From: Planctomycetales bacterium 10988
GTDB taxonomy: Bacteria; Planctomycetota; Planctomycetia; Pirellulales; Pb10988
DNA: 64,000 bases
Assembly: GCA_009664345.1 (NCBI GenBank)
Contig: CP043547.1
Location: forward strand, 3,438,709 to 3,502,708
Direction: 5' to 3'
Positions 1-8,181 of this stretch are shown piece by piece (the stretch's first letter is position 1; every line of letters begins with the position of its first letter). The position numbers and the translations under genes were made by a program. The notes beneath the pieces were generated by a model. The model was not told where the DNA came from. It ran no database searches and saw nothing but the letters and a program-made list of their open reading frames with translations.

Positions 1-1
1 C

Positions 2-625
2 AATGATGGAACCGAGCAACTCCGTTCGCATTCCTACCCGGAAACGTTGTTCCGTTACGGGATTTTGGCCGATTGGTTGGAACTGCGGCTCGATTGGAAC
101 TATGCCGAAGAAGAAATTCGGGGAGCCAATCCGGACCTGCTTTCCGGGGGCGAGGACTTGGGCCTTGGCTTGAAAGTGGCACTGACGCCGCAAGCGGGGC
201 TTCTGCCAGAGATGGCGTTGATTCCGCAAATGTCTGTGCCGACCGGGAGTTCCGCGTTCTCCGACGAAGAGGTTCTACCAGGAGTGATTTGGATTTATAG
301 CTGGGAGGTTTCTGATCGGATCAGCACTGCGGGGAGTTCTCAAATCAATCGGGCCATCGACGGGCTGTCCGGGGAAGCGTACCTTGAGTTTGCTCAATCG
401 TGGGCGGCGTCGCTTAGCTTTTCCGAAAAACTCGGGGGTTATTGCGAGTGGTATGGTTTGATCCCATCAAGTGCGGAATCCGTTTTGCCGGAGCATTATT
501 TCAATGGCGGCCTGACCTACTTGATCAACAACGATCTCCAACTCGACATCCGAGCGGGAACCGGTTTGAATGATGCGGCCCTCGATTACTTTGTCGGCAC
601 CGGGATTTCGATTCGAATGCCCTAA
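2..625 (+). CDS. Outer-membrane beta-barrel-like protein, 3' part only
   Basis: The reading frame is open from the left edge, so the true start lies outside the window; a TTG at 47 is internal. The roughly 207 visible residues show alternating short strands, Gly/Asp/Asn turns and a C-terminal strand rich in aromatic and hydrophobic residues ending in IRMP. The segments GLGLKVAL, SVPTGSSAF and AGTGLNDAALDYFVGTGIS are typical of the MetA-pathway/transporter-like outer-membrane barrel family common in Planctomycetes. That assignment rests on recalled family resemblance. It probably sits in the outer membrane; substrate unknown. The gene converges on the reverse transcriptase gene, with 24 bp between the two stop codons. 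Confidence 0.6.
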   Translation, partial: NDGTEQLRSHSYPETLFRYGILADWLELRLDWNYAEEEIRGANPDLLSGGEDLGLGLKVALTPQAGLLPEMALIPQMSVPTGSSAFSDEEVLPGVIWIYSWEVSDRISTAGSSQINRAIDGLSGEAYLEFAQSWAASLSFSEKLGGYCEWYGLIPSSAESVLPEHYFNGGLTYLINNDLQLDIRAGTGLNDAALDYFVGTGISIRMP

Positions 626-649
626 GGCGGAAATGCTAAAAGCACTTTT

Positions 650-2368
650 TTAGTTTACCGCATCATCCTTAGGGACTTGCTCGAAGGCCGCTTGCAGCTG
701 CTTGCCTTTTTCAGGTTGAACCATCGAGATATAGGCAATCATCCCTTGCACCCAGCCTGCGAAATGGGGATGATTTTCTCGATTTTGGGCAGCGAGTCCG
801 GTCTTTTGGGCTTGATGCAAGATCGCACGGAGACGGCGAACGACCGGGCGAGGAACCCCAGGGCGATCATTGACGACGATCCCGGTAACCTGTTGCCGTT
901 GCGAAGGCCGTTGAATCCGTGTCTTCTGCTCATTCAAAGCAAAAGTCTCTTCATCGATGATCGCGAGGACTTGCGAGAGCAGATAGCCGTAATTGGGTTG
1001 TTTCCCATTCTCTCCGGCACTTCCCTTCCAAGAGAAGGTCAAGTCATCGGCATAACGGCTATAAGTCCAGCCGATTTTTTGAGACATGCCGGTCAGTCGA
1101 GCGTCGAGTTTTCTGGCGATCAGATTGCTCAGCGCCGGGCTGGTACAGGCCCCTTGTGGCAAAGACCGCGGCCCTTCGGCCACATAATAGCGTTTGCCGC
1201 TTAGCTCGATCGTTCGTCTCGGGGCTTCGGTACAAAGCAAGGCGAGAATCGTGGCGATTGCCGGCGAATAGCCGAACGATTCGAACAGCCCTCGCACACG
1301 CGGAAACGTGATCGAGGGGAAAAAGTCTGCTAAATCCATCTGTGCGACGAGGTCACAACCGACATGCAGGTTCGCATGAGTCACGGTACTTCGGCCGGGT
1401 ACAAAACCATGTGCCGCTTCATGCGTCGGCAGCTTTTGCAAGATGTTCGTCAAAACCCATTGCTGCGTTTTGGACAAGGCTTGATGGGGGGCCGAGAGAA
1501 TGCGACTTCCACCACTTTTTTTGGGGATTTCAAATTGCAGATAGTGAGTCCGTTCGGCGGCCTCATTATGAAAAGTGAGCCACCGGAGTTGCGGGATTTC
1601 GACCTCGAGGATCTTGGCCAACTCATCGGGATGATCTAGAAACGGCAGTTGTAGCTGATCTAACTGTTCACGATTGCTTTGGCGATTGGCCAGACCTTGC
1701 GACACCCCACGACCGAGATAAACAATGTCCGTTTTTTTGGCGAGTTCGATCTCGGCCTGACGGACGGCCGCTCGCCGCGCGGCTTCCTTCTTCTTTTCTT
1801 CCTTGATTTTTTGCTTGTCTTGCTCTTCCGCAGCGACCTGTTGCCGGGCAAGTTCCAAAGCATGCTCCCGCAATGGACGCAGTTCGTCCATCTCAGCCCC
1901 AACGCGATGGATCTCTTCAAGTTCCTCCGCAGTAATCAACCCATGGCCGATCATGGCCCGATCGATCAAGCTGGTACGTGGATTTTCCAAGGAAGGAATG
2001 CGGTCTCGCCGATCCCAACCGCCACTCATTCGCCAAGAAATATTGGAAGCTTTCGCCTCGCTCTTAGCCTCATCCAGTGAAAGCGGAGCCAATTCCCCCA
2101 TGGCCAGGGCATCCCCAGAAACAGAGCTAACCGGTGGTTTCGGGGGTTCTTCCTGCTCCGTTATTTTGACAGCGCGGGCGGTCTTCGAGACCCTTGCCGG
2201 GGGATCGGCCACTTTACTTGGTTTCAGAGTTTCGGTCGTGGGAGAAGGTTGCGGCTCAGGGGTGGCGACCGGATTGGGGTCTTCGGGCGATTTGCGGGGC
2301 GGGATGGGACGTTGCTCTTCAGGAGACGCTGAACCGAAAAGTTTCTGTAGCCAATCGAAGAAGCTCAT
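650..2368 (-). CDS. Retron-type reverse transcriptase with long N-terminal extension
   Basis: A 572-residue RNA-directed DNA polymerase. The catalytic core spans about residues 240-560: a fingers segment IPKKSGGSRI (281-290), HANLH (331-335, the retron NAxxH-type motif), motif A MDLADFF with D345, LPQGACTSP (403-411), the YADD box at 439-442 giving D441 and D442, and VTG (494-496), also typical of retrons. The first 240 residues are an extension: an amphipathic start, a Pro-rich linker (about 14-80), a conserved-looking helical part, a Lys/Glu/Ala coiled coil (about 165-212) and GRGVS (219-223). From memory this extension recalls the myxobacterial Mx162-like retron enzymes. I chose ATG 2368; an upstream in-frame GTG at 2458 would run into the ncRNA end. 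Two ncRNA units lie 75 nt and further upstream on the same strand. No separate effector is fused. The expected role is msDNA synthesis, probably for phage defence. Confidence 0.9.
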   Translation of the reverse strand: MSFFDWLQKLFGSASPEEQRPIPPRKSPEDPNPVATPEPQPSPTTETLKPSKVADPPARVSKTARAVKITEQEEPPKPPVSSVSGDALAMGELAPLSLDEAKSEAKASNISWRMSGGWDRRDRIPSLENPRTSLIDRAMIGHGLITAEELEEIHRVGAEMDELRPLREHALELARQQVAAEEQDKQKIKEEKKKEAARRAAVRQAEIELAKKTDIVYLGRGVSQGLANRQSNREQLDQLQLPFLDHPDELAKILEVEIPQLRWLTFHNEAAERTHYLQFEIPKKSGGSRILSAPHQALSKTQQWVLTNILQKLPTHEAAHGFVPGRSTVTHANLHVGCDLVAQMDLADFFPSITFPRVRGLFESFGYSPAIATILALLCTEAPRRTIELSGKRYYVAEGPRSLPQGACTSPALSNLIARKLDARLTGMSQKIGWTYSRYADDLTFSWKGSAGENGKQPNYGYLLSQVLAIIDEETFALNEQKTRIQRPSQRQQVTGIVVNDRPGVPRPVVRRLRAILHQAQKTGLAAQNRENHPHFAGWVQGMIAYISMVQPEKGKQLQAAFEQVPKDDAVN

Positions 2369-2442
2369 CACGACCCATTCTCGAAATTCCGGGAGATAGA
2401 AAAAGTACTTTTGGGATGAAACATCAAGCGGAAAAAACAGTC

Positions 2443-2659
2443 GCGAAGAGAGAAGCACAACTAACTTCTGACTAAGGACCGAAGTCGTTCACTCACCGGG
2501 ACCGGTACTATTCTATCCCGGAGAGCCTTGGCTCGTGTCGGTCCATATAGAATAGTACTGGTCCCGGATCACGAACAACGGCTTTGGGGAAGCATGGAGA
2601 GTCATGAGCGACCACGGCGGAACGCCGCAGCAAATCGTCTTAGTTCTGTCTCTCTTCGC
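2443..2659 (-). ncRNA. Retron ncRNA (msr-msd), unit 1, next to the RT gene
   Basis: A 217-nt structured unit read on the minus strand, ending 75 nt before the RT start. Its ends are a perfect 11-bp inverted repeat (2443-2453 and 2649-2659), the position and form of retron a1/a2. Read 5' to 3' on the minus strand it has a GC-rich hairpin (CGGCG/CGCCG, 2615-2627), then a 7-bp stem with one G-U pair (2573-2579 with 2484-2490). That stem encloses a long hairpin with 20-nt arms (2498-2517, 2546-2565) and a 28-nt loop holding a small GAGCC/GGCTC stem-loop (2523-2534). The layout matches msr followed by msd. The branching G and the msd ends cannot be fixed from sequence alone. Confidence 0.8.
2498..2565 (-). 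repeat. Variable msd-like hairpin of ncRNA unit 1
   Basis: On the + strand the arms are GGGACCGGTACTATTCTATC (2498-2517) and TATAGAATAGTACTGGTCCC (2546-2565). They pair at 18 of 20 positions, with one internal A-C mismatch and a mismatch at the loop end. The 28-nt loop between them (2518-2545) is the same in unit 2. In a retron this would be the reverse-transcribed stem. Confidence 0.85.
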
Positions 2660-2810
2660 TTGACTGTTTTTATCGCCTTTCTTTCTGGAATGCCGCGAAA
2701 ATGACTTTGCTTGAAGCCATAAACGCCACATCTCAGTGAGTTCAAATCGTTTCTTACACTTCTCTGTCCATCGCTCCACTTCACGCCGGACGATGAAAAA
2801 GGCAGGCAAA
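2660..2810. other. Spacer between the two retron ncRNA units
   Basis: These 151 bp share no evident similarity with the flanks of either unit. No convincing gene is present; a minus-strand open frame crosses it but also runs through the ncRNA stems, so it is not credible. Read on the minus strand the spacer has a TTGAAC box and, 18 nt on, TATGGC, a weak possible promoter for unit 1. The second box is a poor match, so the call is tentative. Confidence 0.4.
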
Positions 2811-3021
2811 GCGAAGAGGGAACTAACTTCTAGCAAAGGACCAAAGTCGTTCACTCACCGACACCCCGTCTAGAGGGATCCGGAGAGCCTTGGCTCGTGT
2901 CGGTCCACTCCCTCTAGACGGGGTGTCGGATCACGAACAACGGCTTTGGGGAAGCATGGAAAGTCATGAGCGACCACGGCGGAACGCCGCAGCAAATCGT
3001 CTTAGTTCTATCTCTCTTCGC
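2811..3021 (-). ncRNA. Retron ncRNA (msr-msd), unit 2, upstream tandem copy
   Basis: A second 211-nt unit, same strand, 368 nt from the first counting left end to left end. The right flank (2928-3021) matches unit 1 at 92 of 94 positions and the 28-nt loop (2880-2907) is identical. The left flank is slightly diverged and lacks 6 nt. The end repeat pairs at 10 of 11 positions (2811-2821 with 3011-3021). The GC hairpin recurs at 2977-2989. The central 20-nt arms (2860-2879, 2908-2927) are a different sequence from unit 1 but complementary to each other at 19 of 20. Both units look intact, so neither is an obvious relic. Confidence 0.78.
2860..2927 (-). repeat. Variable msd-like hairpin of ncRNA unit 2
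   Basis: On the + strand the arms are GACACCCCGTCTAGAGGGAT (2860-2879) and CTCCCTCTAGACGGGGTGTC (2908-2927). They pair at 19 of 20 positions, failing only at the loop end. Aligned to the unit 1 arms, about 7 of 20 positions agree, close to chance, whereas the sequence immediately outside and the loop inside are conserved. Confidence 0.85.
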
Positions 3022-3046
3022 CTGTCTGTATTCGCTTCGGTTTCTT

Positions 3047-3136
3047 AGAGGCTCGGACAAAACCTCCCGATTCAGTGCAAAAACACTTGCGATTGAGTGT
3101 TTAGACACTTTGAAATCAGTTTTTATCAGAGCCTCT
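3047..3136 (-). other. Branched inverted repeat between SWIM gene and retron
   Basis: Outer 8-bp arms AGAGGCTC (3047-3054) and GAGCCTCT (3129-3136) enclose two small hairpins: AGTGT/ACACT (3096-3109) and AGTG/CACT (3074-3087). The right arm touches the last base of the SWIM stop codon. It could be an attenuator, a processing site or a weak terminator separating the SWIM gene from the ncRNA array. There is no long T run after it on the minus strand, so a classical terminator is unlikely. Confidence 0.4.
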
Positions 3137-4848
3137 TAATTCACGGAGTTGCTCCAATTGACGAGTCGATCGTACCAATCGGAGGCCTTTTCATCCGTCG
3201 TTTGTTTCTTCTGAAGATTGCGGGCCCGCAAGGCCAGCATATGTTGACAAGGCCCGTTCTTCAAAGCGTACTGTTTATAGTGTCGGCAAGTGCATTTGCC
3301 CCGTTTGATCCTGCCTTCGCCATCGAGCAAGACTTCGGTTTCGCACCCGGCGATCTTCGCAGTGAGCAAAAGTTGCTCGGAATCGACTTCTTGCGTCGAA
3401 AGGTTTTTCACTAAACCCTTCGCCAACAACTTTCGCGACGCGACAAGTTCCGGGGATTCCGGCCCCATCTCCCGCTCTCCGAGTGCTTCGGACATCACTT
3501 GTCGCCAGCGATAGACCCCGGACGCTAGATCATAAATGACCTGACCAGTGTGCGCCAAGTAGCTAAGACCTGCTAAACATTCTGCTCGATCAATGCCAGT
3601 GGCGGTGGCAAGTTCTTCGAGGGAAACCGCTTGGTTTTGACGAATATGTTGAGCAATCCGGTCTCGGGCTGCCTTTTGCAAGTCAACCGGCGGGGCCAAC
3701 AAATCAATGGCCGAACCGCGAGTCCAATCGTTCGTTGTCCACCCGGAAAGCCCCATCGTCAGCCGCATCTCACCCAACTGAGCCACCCAAAAACTCGGTA
3801 AGCCCGTCCCTAAAAGATAGACATCCACATGATCGAGCAGCGGCAATAGCCGCGAAAGGGCCAAGAGACGACGGCGTCCCCAAATGCGAACCGGCTCTTG
3901 CGAGGGTCCATCGTAACGAGAGTGCCGCGAGACAATTCGTTCTTCCCAAGGTTCCAGCACCAGTTGCGGAAATTCTCCTGGCAGCAATTCGAATCGCAAT
4001 GCCCGAGGACTGGTTTTTGCTTTATTTCGTTTCAGGAAAGCCATTAAAGAATAGACGGCTTCCCGACTCAGCCTGACTTGTTTGGTGGGAAGTCCCATGG
4101 CGGCCTGAATTTGCATAAAGCCACGTAACCAACCGGGGGGCAGATCGATTTTTTCTTCGCGATAATCGGGATGGCCTTCGGTGGCGACTCCAAAACCGGC
4201 GGGATCGACCTTCAGTCGGGTTTCGCGATAGCTCCGCAACGACTGAAAGTAATGATAAAGGTCCCAAGAATAATCGACATTGGTCGTTCCGAACTGCATT
4301 TCATCCGAACGCCCAAAGCCGGCTTCTCGCTCGACGGTCAAACAGCCGTAACTCGATTCATCCGCCGAGAAACATTCAAAGAAGACGACCTCATCGCTGA
4401 CAGTCACCACCGGATCGCAAGGCATGATCTGCCGCCACAATTCAGGATCATGCTTCCAAAGATATGTGTTGAATTTACTTCGAGCTTGCCAATACTGTTT
4501 GTTTTTCGCCTCAAATAACTTTTCAAAATCCTTGGAAATCTCTTTCTCTTGCTTCTGTTGAATTTCTTTCCAATTGGCTTGGCTGAGTTGTCGAATGCGT
4601 TGTGCGCGGAGATTGTCTTGCTCTTTTTTCCAAGCGAAATAGGCGGTTTTGTCGCGAGGTTGAAAGCGGAGATCGCTAATGACAATATCATGCAAGGCGG
4701 AGATCGCTTCGCGAAACCGGAGAGGATGCTTCAAAGCGGCATCGAAGGCGACCGGATCGCGTTGCAGATTGGGCATCAACTGCATCACATTGCCGCCGCC
4801 GGTATTGGTCAACCGGCTTTTGCCCAAATAGGCCAGAGAAAGATTCAT
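3136..4848 (-). CDS. SWIM zinc-finger protein
   Basis: A 570-residue protein of unknown function with a C-terminal SWIM finger, C519-x-C521-x12-C534-x-H536, a zinc module used for DNA or protein binding. The N-terminal 500 residues have no fold I recognise; residues about 40-120 are charged and helical, and residues about 455-495 (the stretch ending in GVYRWRQ) look like a winged-helix-type module with a strand pair. The start was set at ATG 4848 because its ATGA overlaps the stop of the HEAT-like gene upstream, the usual coupling in this genome; the longer open frame runs antisense-like through that gene. It lies 114 bp upstream of the retron ncRNA array on the same strand, so co-transcription with the retron is possible but unproven. 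Confidence 0.75.
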   Translation of the reverse strand: MNLSLAYLGKSRLTNTGGGNVMQLMPNLQRDPVAFDAALKHPLRFREAISALHDIVISDLRFQPRDKTAYFAWKKEQDNLRAQRIRQLSQANWKEIQQKQEKEISKDFEKLFEAKNKQYWQARSKFNTYLWKHDPELWRQIMPCDPVVTVSDEVVFFECFSADESSYGCLTVEREAGFGRSDEMQFGTTNVDYSWDLYHYFQSLRSYRETRLKVDPAGFGVATEGHPDYREEKIDLPPGWLRGFMQIQAAMGLPTKQVRLSREAVYSLMAFLKRNKAKTSPRALRFELLPGEFPQLVLEPWEERIVSRHSRYDGPSQEPVRIWGRRRLLALSRLLPLLDHVDVYLLGTGLPSFWVAQLGEMRLTMGLSGWTTNDWTRGSAIDLLAPPVDLQKAARDRIAQHIRQNQAVSLEELATATGIDRAECLAGLSYLAHTGQVIYDLASGVYRWRQVMSEALGEREMGPESPELVASRKLLAKGLVKNLSTQEVDSEQLLLTAKIAGCETEVLLDGEGRIKRGKCTCRHYKQYALKNGPCQHMLALRARNLQKKQTTDEKASDWYDRLVNWSNSVN

Positions 4849-6620
4849 GAGGATTCCTCCGTCGCCGTGAGTGCCGGATCGAGATTGAGTTCGGGAAAGA
4901 GTTCTTGCACCATCGGTTCCAGCTTGGGACGTCTGGCCAGAACATGCATGACCGTGGAGAGGGCCGCCCGTTGTTCCGGCTTTCGCAAACTTCGCAGGGA
5001 GATGGCCAGAATCGGCAAGAGTTCCTCGGCCCGGTTCGGTTCTTGAATGAGTACCTGTTGCAATTGCCGAAGGGCTTTGAGCTTTTGTCGGCCGCCGCGA
5101 TGAATCCCCAGCAGGATGGCACTCCACATTGGGGAAAGTTGGTCGGTGCCCAGCCCCGGTAAGTCTTCCCGTTTTTCCAAGAGATCGATTAAACGCAAGC
5201 GGGTCATGTCGTAGGGCGATTCCAACAGCCGCACCCACAGCAGCGGGTCCGTGTAAGCCGGGGAATCGGTGGTCAGAAAATTCCAAGCCGCTTTGCGAGG
5301 CCCTTCTTCCAGGCTATCGAAGAAACTCAACACCGAATCGTGATGATAGGTTTCTGGGGAATTGAACTTTTGCAAGGCGAAGTCGGCCAATTCTTCGTTG
5401 ATGGCATCACATTTTGAATTCGCCAGCCGAGAGAGTGATTGCCGCAATGCATCGGTATCCCATTGTTTTTGTTGAAGATAGGAAAATCCAACACGGGCGA
5501 CCGGCGGCAACGTGGACATCGCCAAATCGAGGGACTGCTCGTGGCTGACCGTTTCCGGCGGGTGTTGGGTAATCAACTTTGGGCAAAGAACCGAGAGGGC
5601 CGTCAAATTTTTGGTCGATAACAATTGCAACCAAATCTCGAAGGAAAGTTGCTCCTTAGCGATTCTTGCTTCCAACCCTTGTAAAGCCAGCTCTTGAACA
5701 TCTTCAGAAGGATGTTGAAAGAGTTCGAGCAAGGTAGCAATCGAAAAATTCTCGAAGTAGCCGGGGTGTTCTTGCTGAATCATATCCCGTGCCCAGACGC
5801 GAATGGTCTTGGAGGGAGCGGATTTTAAAAGTTCAAACAATTCATCGGCAGCCTCGGAACTTTTCCAAACTTCCGGAAAACTTGGAGCGGGCTTCAAGTC
5901 GGCGAGTTGGTGGCCGGGGAGAAGATTGATCCCGCGGGGGTGAAACTTGAAACCAGGAAATCCTCGATAACAAATATGCATCAAGCTCCAACTATCAAGC
6001 AGAGCGATGCCGTCGTTGAGGTCGCTGTCTTGGTATTGCAGCAAGGCATGCAGGGCGTACTTTTTATATTCCGCAGGATTTTGATATCCCAGGTGGCGGA
6101 AATATCGCCATGCTCGGCGGCGAAGATAGCGCTTGGTCACCCCGAGAAAAAGCTTCGCCCCTTCCGGCTGATAGGTATAATAAACCGACTTGTTCCTATA
6201 ACTATAGGTAGGTTTTTTCGTCGGAGTCAGTCCGCCTGCCGGATTTTGCAGAACTTCGTAACTGATATTACGTTGGTTTTGGCGGTCCCATTCATACTGG
6301 GTTCGAAGTTTACGGCGACTGAGGCGATCGAAGACACTCAAAAACGTGGCCATCAACTCGCGATCATCGCTCTTTTCCGCATGTTTGAAAAGTTGTTTGA
6401 CAACGACATTATGATTGAGTCGGTCGAGCGGAAAACTTAAATAGTGGAGAATTTGTTGTTGTGCCCAGGGACGAGGGTCTTTTACCCACTGCCGCACCAG
6501 CCCCGATAGGGCATTGCTATCATAAAGCTCACGGATTTCAGAAACGAAACGAGCATCTTCATTCGCAAAATATTCCCGTGCGAGTGTGATCGAACCGTTC
6601 TCTTGAATATATTGTGCCAT
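4845..6620 (-). CDS. HEAT-repeat-like protein coupled to the SWIM gene
   Basis: A 591-residue, mostly helical protein. Repeated helix pairs such as the one around ELFQHPSEDVQELALQGLEA indicate HEAT/ARM-like repeats, mainly in the central and C-terminal part. The N-terminal third has a Tyr- and Arg-rich region of unknown nature. No signal peptide, membrane segment or enzyme motif was seen. ATG 6620 is preferred to the longer in-frame start at 6668 because MAQYIQENGS begins the regular part. Its TGA overlaps the ATG of the SWIM gene (4845-4848), so both are made from one mRNA and may form a complex. Function unknown; a scaffold role is an inference from HEAT architecture. Confidence 0.65.
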   Translation of the reverse strand: MAQYIQENGSITLAREYFANEDARFVSEIRELYDSNALSGLVRQWVKDPRPWAQQQILHYLSFPLDRLNHNVVVKQLFKHAEKSDDRELMATFLSVFDRLSRRKLRTQYEWDRQNQRNISYEVLQNPAGGLTPTKKPTYSYRNKSVYYTYQPEGAKLFLGVTKRYLRRRAWRYFRHLGYQNPAEYKKYALHALLQYQDSDLNDGIALLDSWSLMHICYRGFPGFKFHPRGINLLPGHQLADLKPAPSFPEVWKSSEAADELFELLKSAPSKTIRVWARDMIQQEHPGYFENFSIATLLELFQHPSEDVQELALQGLEARIAKEQLSFEIWLQLLSTKNLTALSVLCPKLITQHPPETVSHEQSLDLAMSTLPPVARVGFSYLQQKQWDTDALRQSLSRLANSKCDAINEELADFALQKFNSPETYHHDSVLSFFDSLEEGPRKAAWNFLTTDSPAYTDPLLWVRLLESPYDMTRLRLIDLLEKREDLPGLGTDQLSPMWSAILLGIHRGGRQKLKALRQLQQVLIQEPNRAEELLPILAISLRSLRKPEQRAALSTVMHVLARRPKLEPMVQELFPELNLDPALTATEESS

Positions 6621-6834
6621 GGCCGTGGGTTGCCTCGGTTTGGAATCATTGATGGACAAAAGTCGCACCGATTCCTTGAGAGTTTACCATACCGGGAAAG
6701 CATGCGTAAATCGTCTCAACGATCGATTTGTCCGATTATTCCAAGGAGGCAATGTGGCGTCAAGACCCAATCTGTACAAGTTTTTATATTGCGAAATAAT
6801 CTAGTTTTTTATAGACGCAACTAGTCAACATTGT

Positions 6835-7788
6835 TTAATGACAGGTGGAATCGCAACAGAGGCGGCAGAAAGTCGAAAGGATGGAACTGCGGCGGAGATA
6901 GTCGGCCCAGTCGTGATTCTTGCCCACTTGGTTGGTCACATTGATTTGTTGAACTTCAGGGCGAGACCACAACCCACCGACACCGACATACCCCATGGCT
7001 TCCGGAGACCGGCCTTTTTCCAAAAGCGGATACCATCGCAGGACCGGGTCTTGGGTATTTTTCGTGATCACCATTTTCTCAACTCCGTTTAACGCCATGC
7101 CGAAACGTCCATGCGGATACAGCCAACAAGATTCCATGGCCGCGGCGATCAAAAGAGTTTTGGCAGGGGGTAAATGCTCAGACGGTTGATCAAGAACCCA
7201 ACCGCGATAGCTTCCGCCTTCGAGAAGATGCAACGCCGAGCAAATCGAGCGTGCCCCTAAACTATAGCCGACCAGATGATTCGGCAGTTGCGGCTGCGTC
7301 TGGGCGATGAGCCATCCCATATAGTAACCCTGAGCATCACTCTTACAGGCTTTATCTTGAATATCGGGGCGAAGGCGGGCTTGTGACTTATCCGCAGGCC
7401 AAGACCAAATGACTGTGCGAATCCCTTTGCCTTCGCCACAACGACATTTAGCCATGGAGTGGATTAGCCGACCAAAAGAAATAGCACTACTCTGCGTCAT
7501 CCAGTTGCCATGCACGGCATACCAGGTTTCCAAGAGCGGGTCTTCGGTAGCAAGAAACGTTTCTAAATCCGACGACTGCCAGCAACCATGTTCCAAACGA
7601 TAGAATTTCATCCGATCGGCATAAAAAGACAAATGCCCACAGGTGGGGAGATGCCGTGTCGAGATGAGCCAAGTTTGATCTTCAGGAACAATACATTCTG
7701 TTTGTGAATCTTCCTGGACAGAAGTGTTCACTATTTCTGCTGAATAAACATTCATAGCGAATAAAGAAAGCAACGCAAAAGTAAACAT
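6835..7788 (-). CDS. Secreted alpha/beta-hydrolase-like protein
   Basis: A 317-residue protein starting with a clear signal peptide (MFTFALLSLFAMNVYSA). The mature part has the alpha/beta hydrolase layout: HGN after a strand (oxyanion region), the nucleophile elbow GYSLGA, and a late NHDW supplying a likely catalytic His. It is Cys-rich, including a CRCGEG segment. An upstream in-frame start at 7917 exists, but it would put the signal peptide in the middle of the protein, so ATG 7788 was chosen. Substrate unknown. It reads in the same direction as the HEAT/SWIM pair and is 214 bp from it. In that gap a TTGACT box lies just after the stop on the minus strand, a possible start of the next unit. 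Confidence 0.65.
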   Translation of the reverse strand: MFTFALLSLFAMNVYSAEIVNTSVQEDSQTECIVPEDQTWLISTRHLPTCGHLSFYADRMKFYRLEHGCWQSSDLETFLATEDPLLETWYAVHGNWMTQSSAISFGRLIHSMAKCRCGEGKGIRTVIWSWPADKSQARLRPDIQDKACKSDAQGYYMGWLIAQTQPQLPNHLVGYSLGARSICSALHLLEGGSYRGWVLDQPSEHLPPAKTLLIAAAMESCWLYPHGRFGMALNGVEKMVITKNTQDPVLRWYPLLEKGRSPEAMGYVGVGGLWSRPEVQQINVTNQVGKNHDWADYLRRSSILSTFCRLCCDSTCH

Positions 7789-8181
7789 GCTCGAAGTGTT
7801 TATCTTGCAATGTTTCTTGACGTGTGGATTCGATGCATAGGCTGGAGCGATGAGCCGCCCTCGAAAGCAACCGGGAAGGAAGGATTGAATTCGCCAATAA
7901 AGGAGTATCCAGTTCATGGTTTACTTAAGTCCTATCCATCTACGTTATTCAAGTCAGGCAAAATAAAAGGAGCAAGTGACTGCTCAAAAAGCTCCTGTTC
8001 CAAAAGATTTCACATAAACACAAAAGTGTCAAATCAATTCCATCTTACCTAGTTAGGCGATTTTCCTTAGACAGGAAAGCTTCAATAAAAAATAGATTTT
8101 TTTTGCCATGTTTTACTAAAGTGGTAGAGTTGAGTGTCTGGCAAGCAGGCTATGCGGTTTATATCGCCTGTTGAAAGAATC

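Noticed and set aside
2513-2854. Minus-strand 113-codon open frame across ncRNA unit 1 and the spacer
   Set aside because: It runs through both hairpin arms and the constant scaffold, and a similar scaffold-derived frame appears in unit 2; it is a by-product of the repeat, not a gene.
650-3021. Diversity-generating retroelement or group II intron
   Set aside because: No template/variable repeat pair with A-specific changes, no intron-type maturase/endonuclease region and no domain V-like hairpin were seen; NAxxH-like and VTG motifs favour a retron.
2443-3021. CRISPR-like array
   Set aside because: Only two units of more than 200 nt, with inner stems rather than short repeats and spacers.
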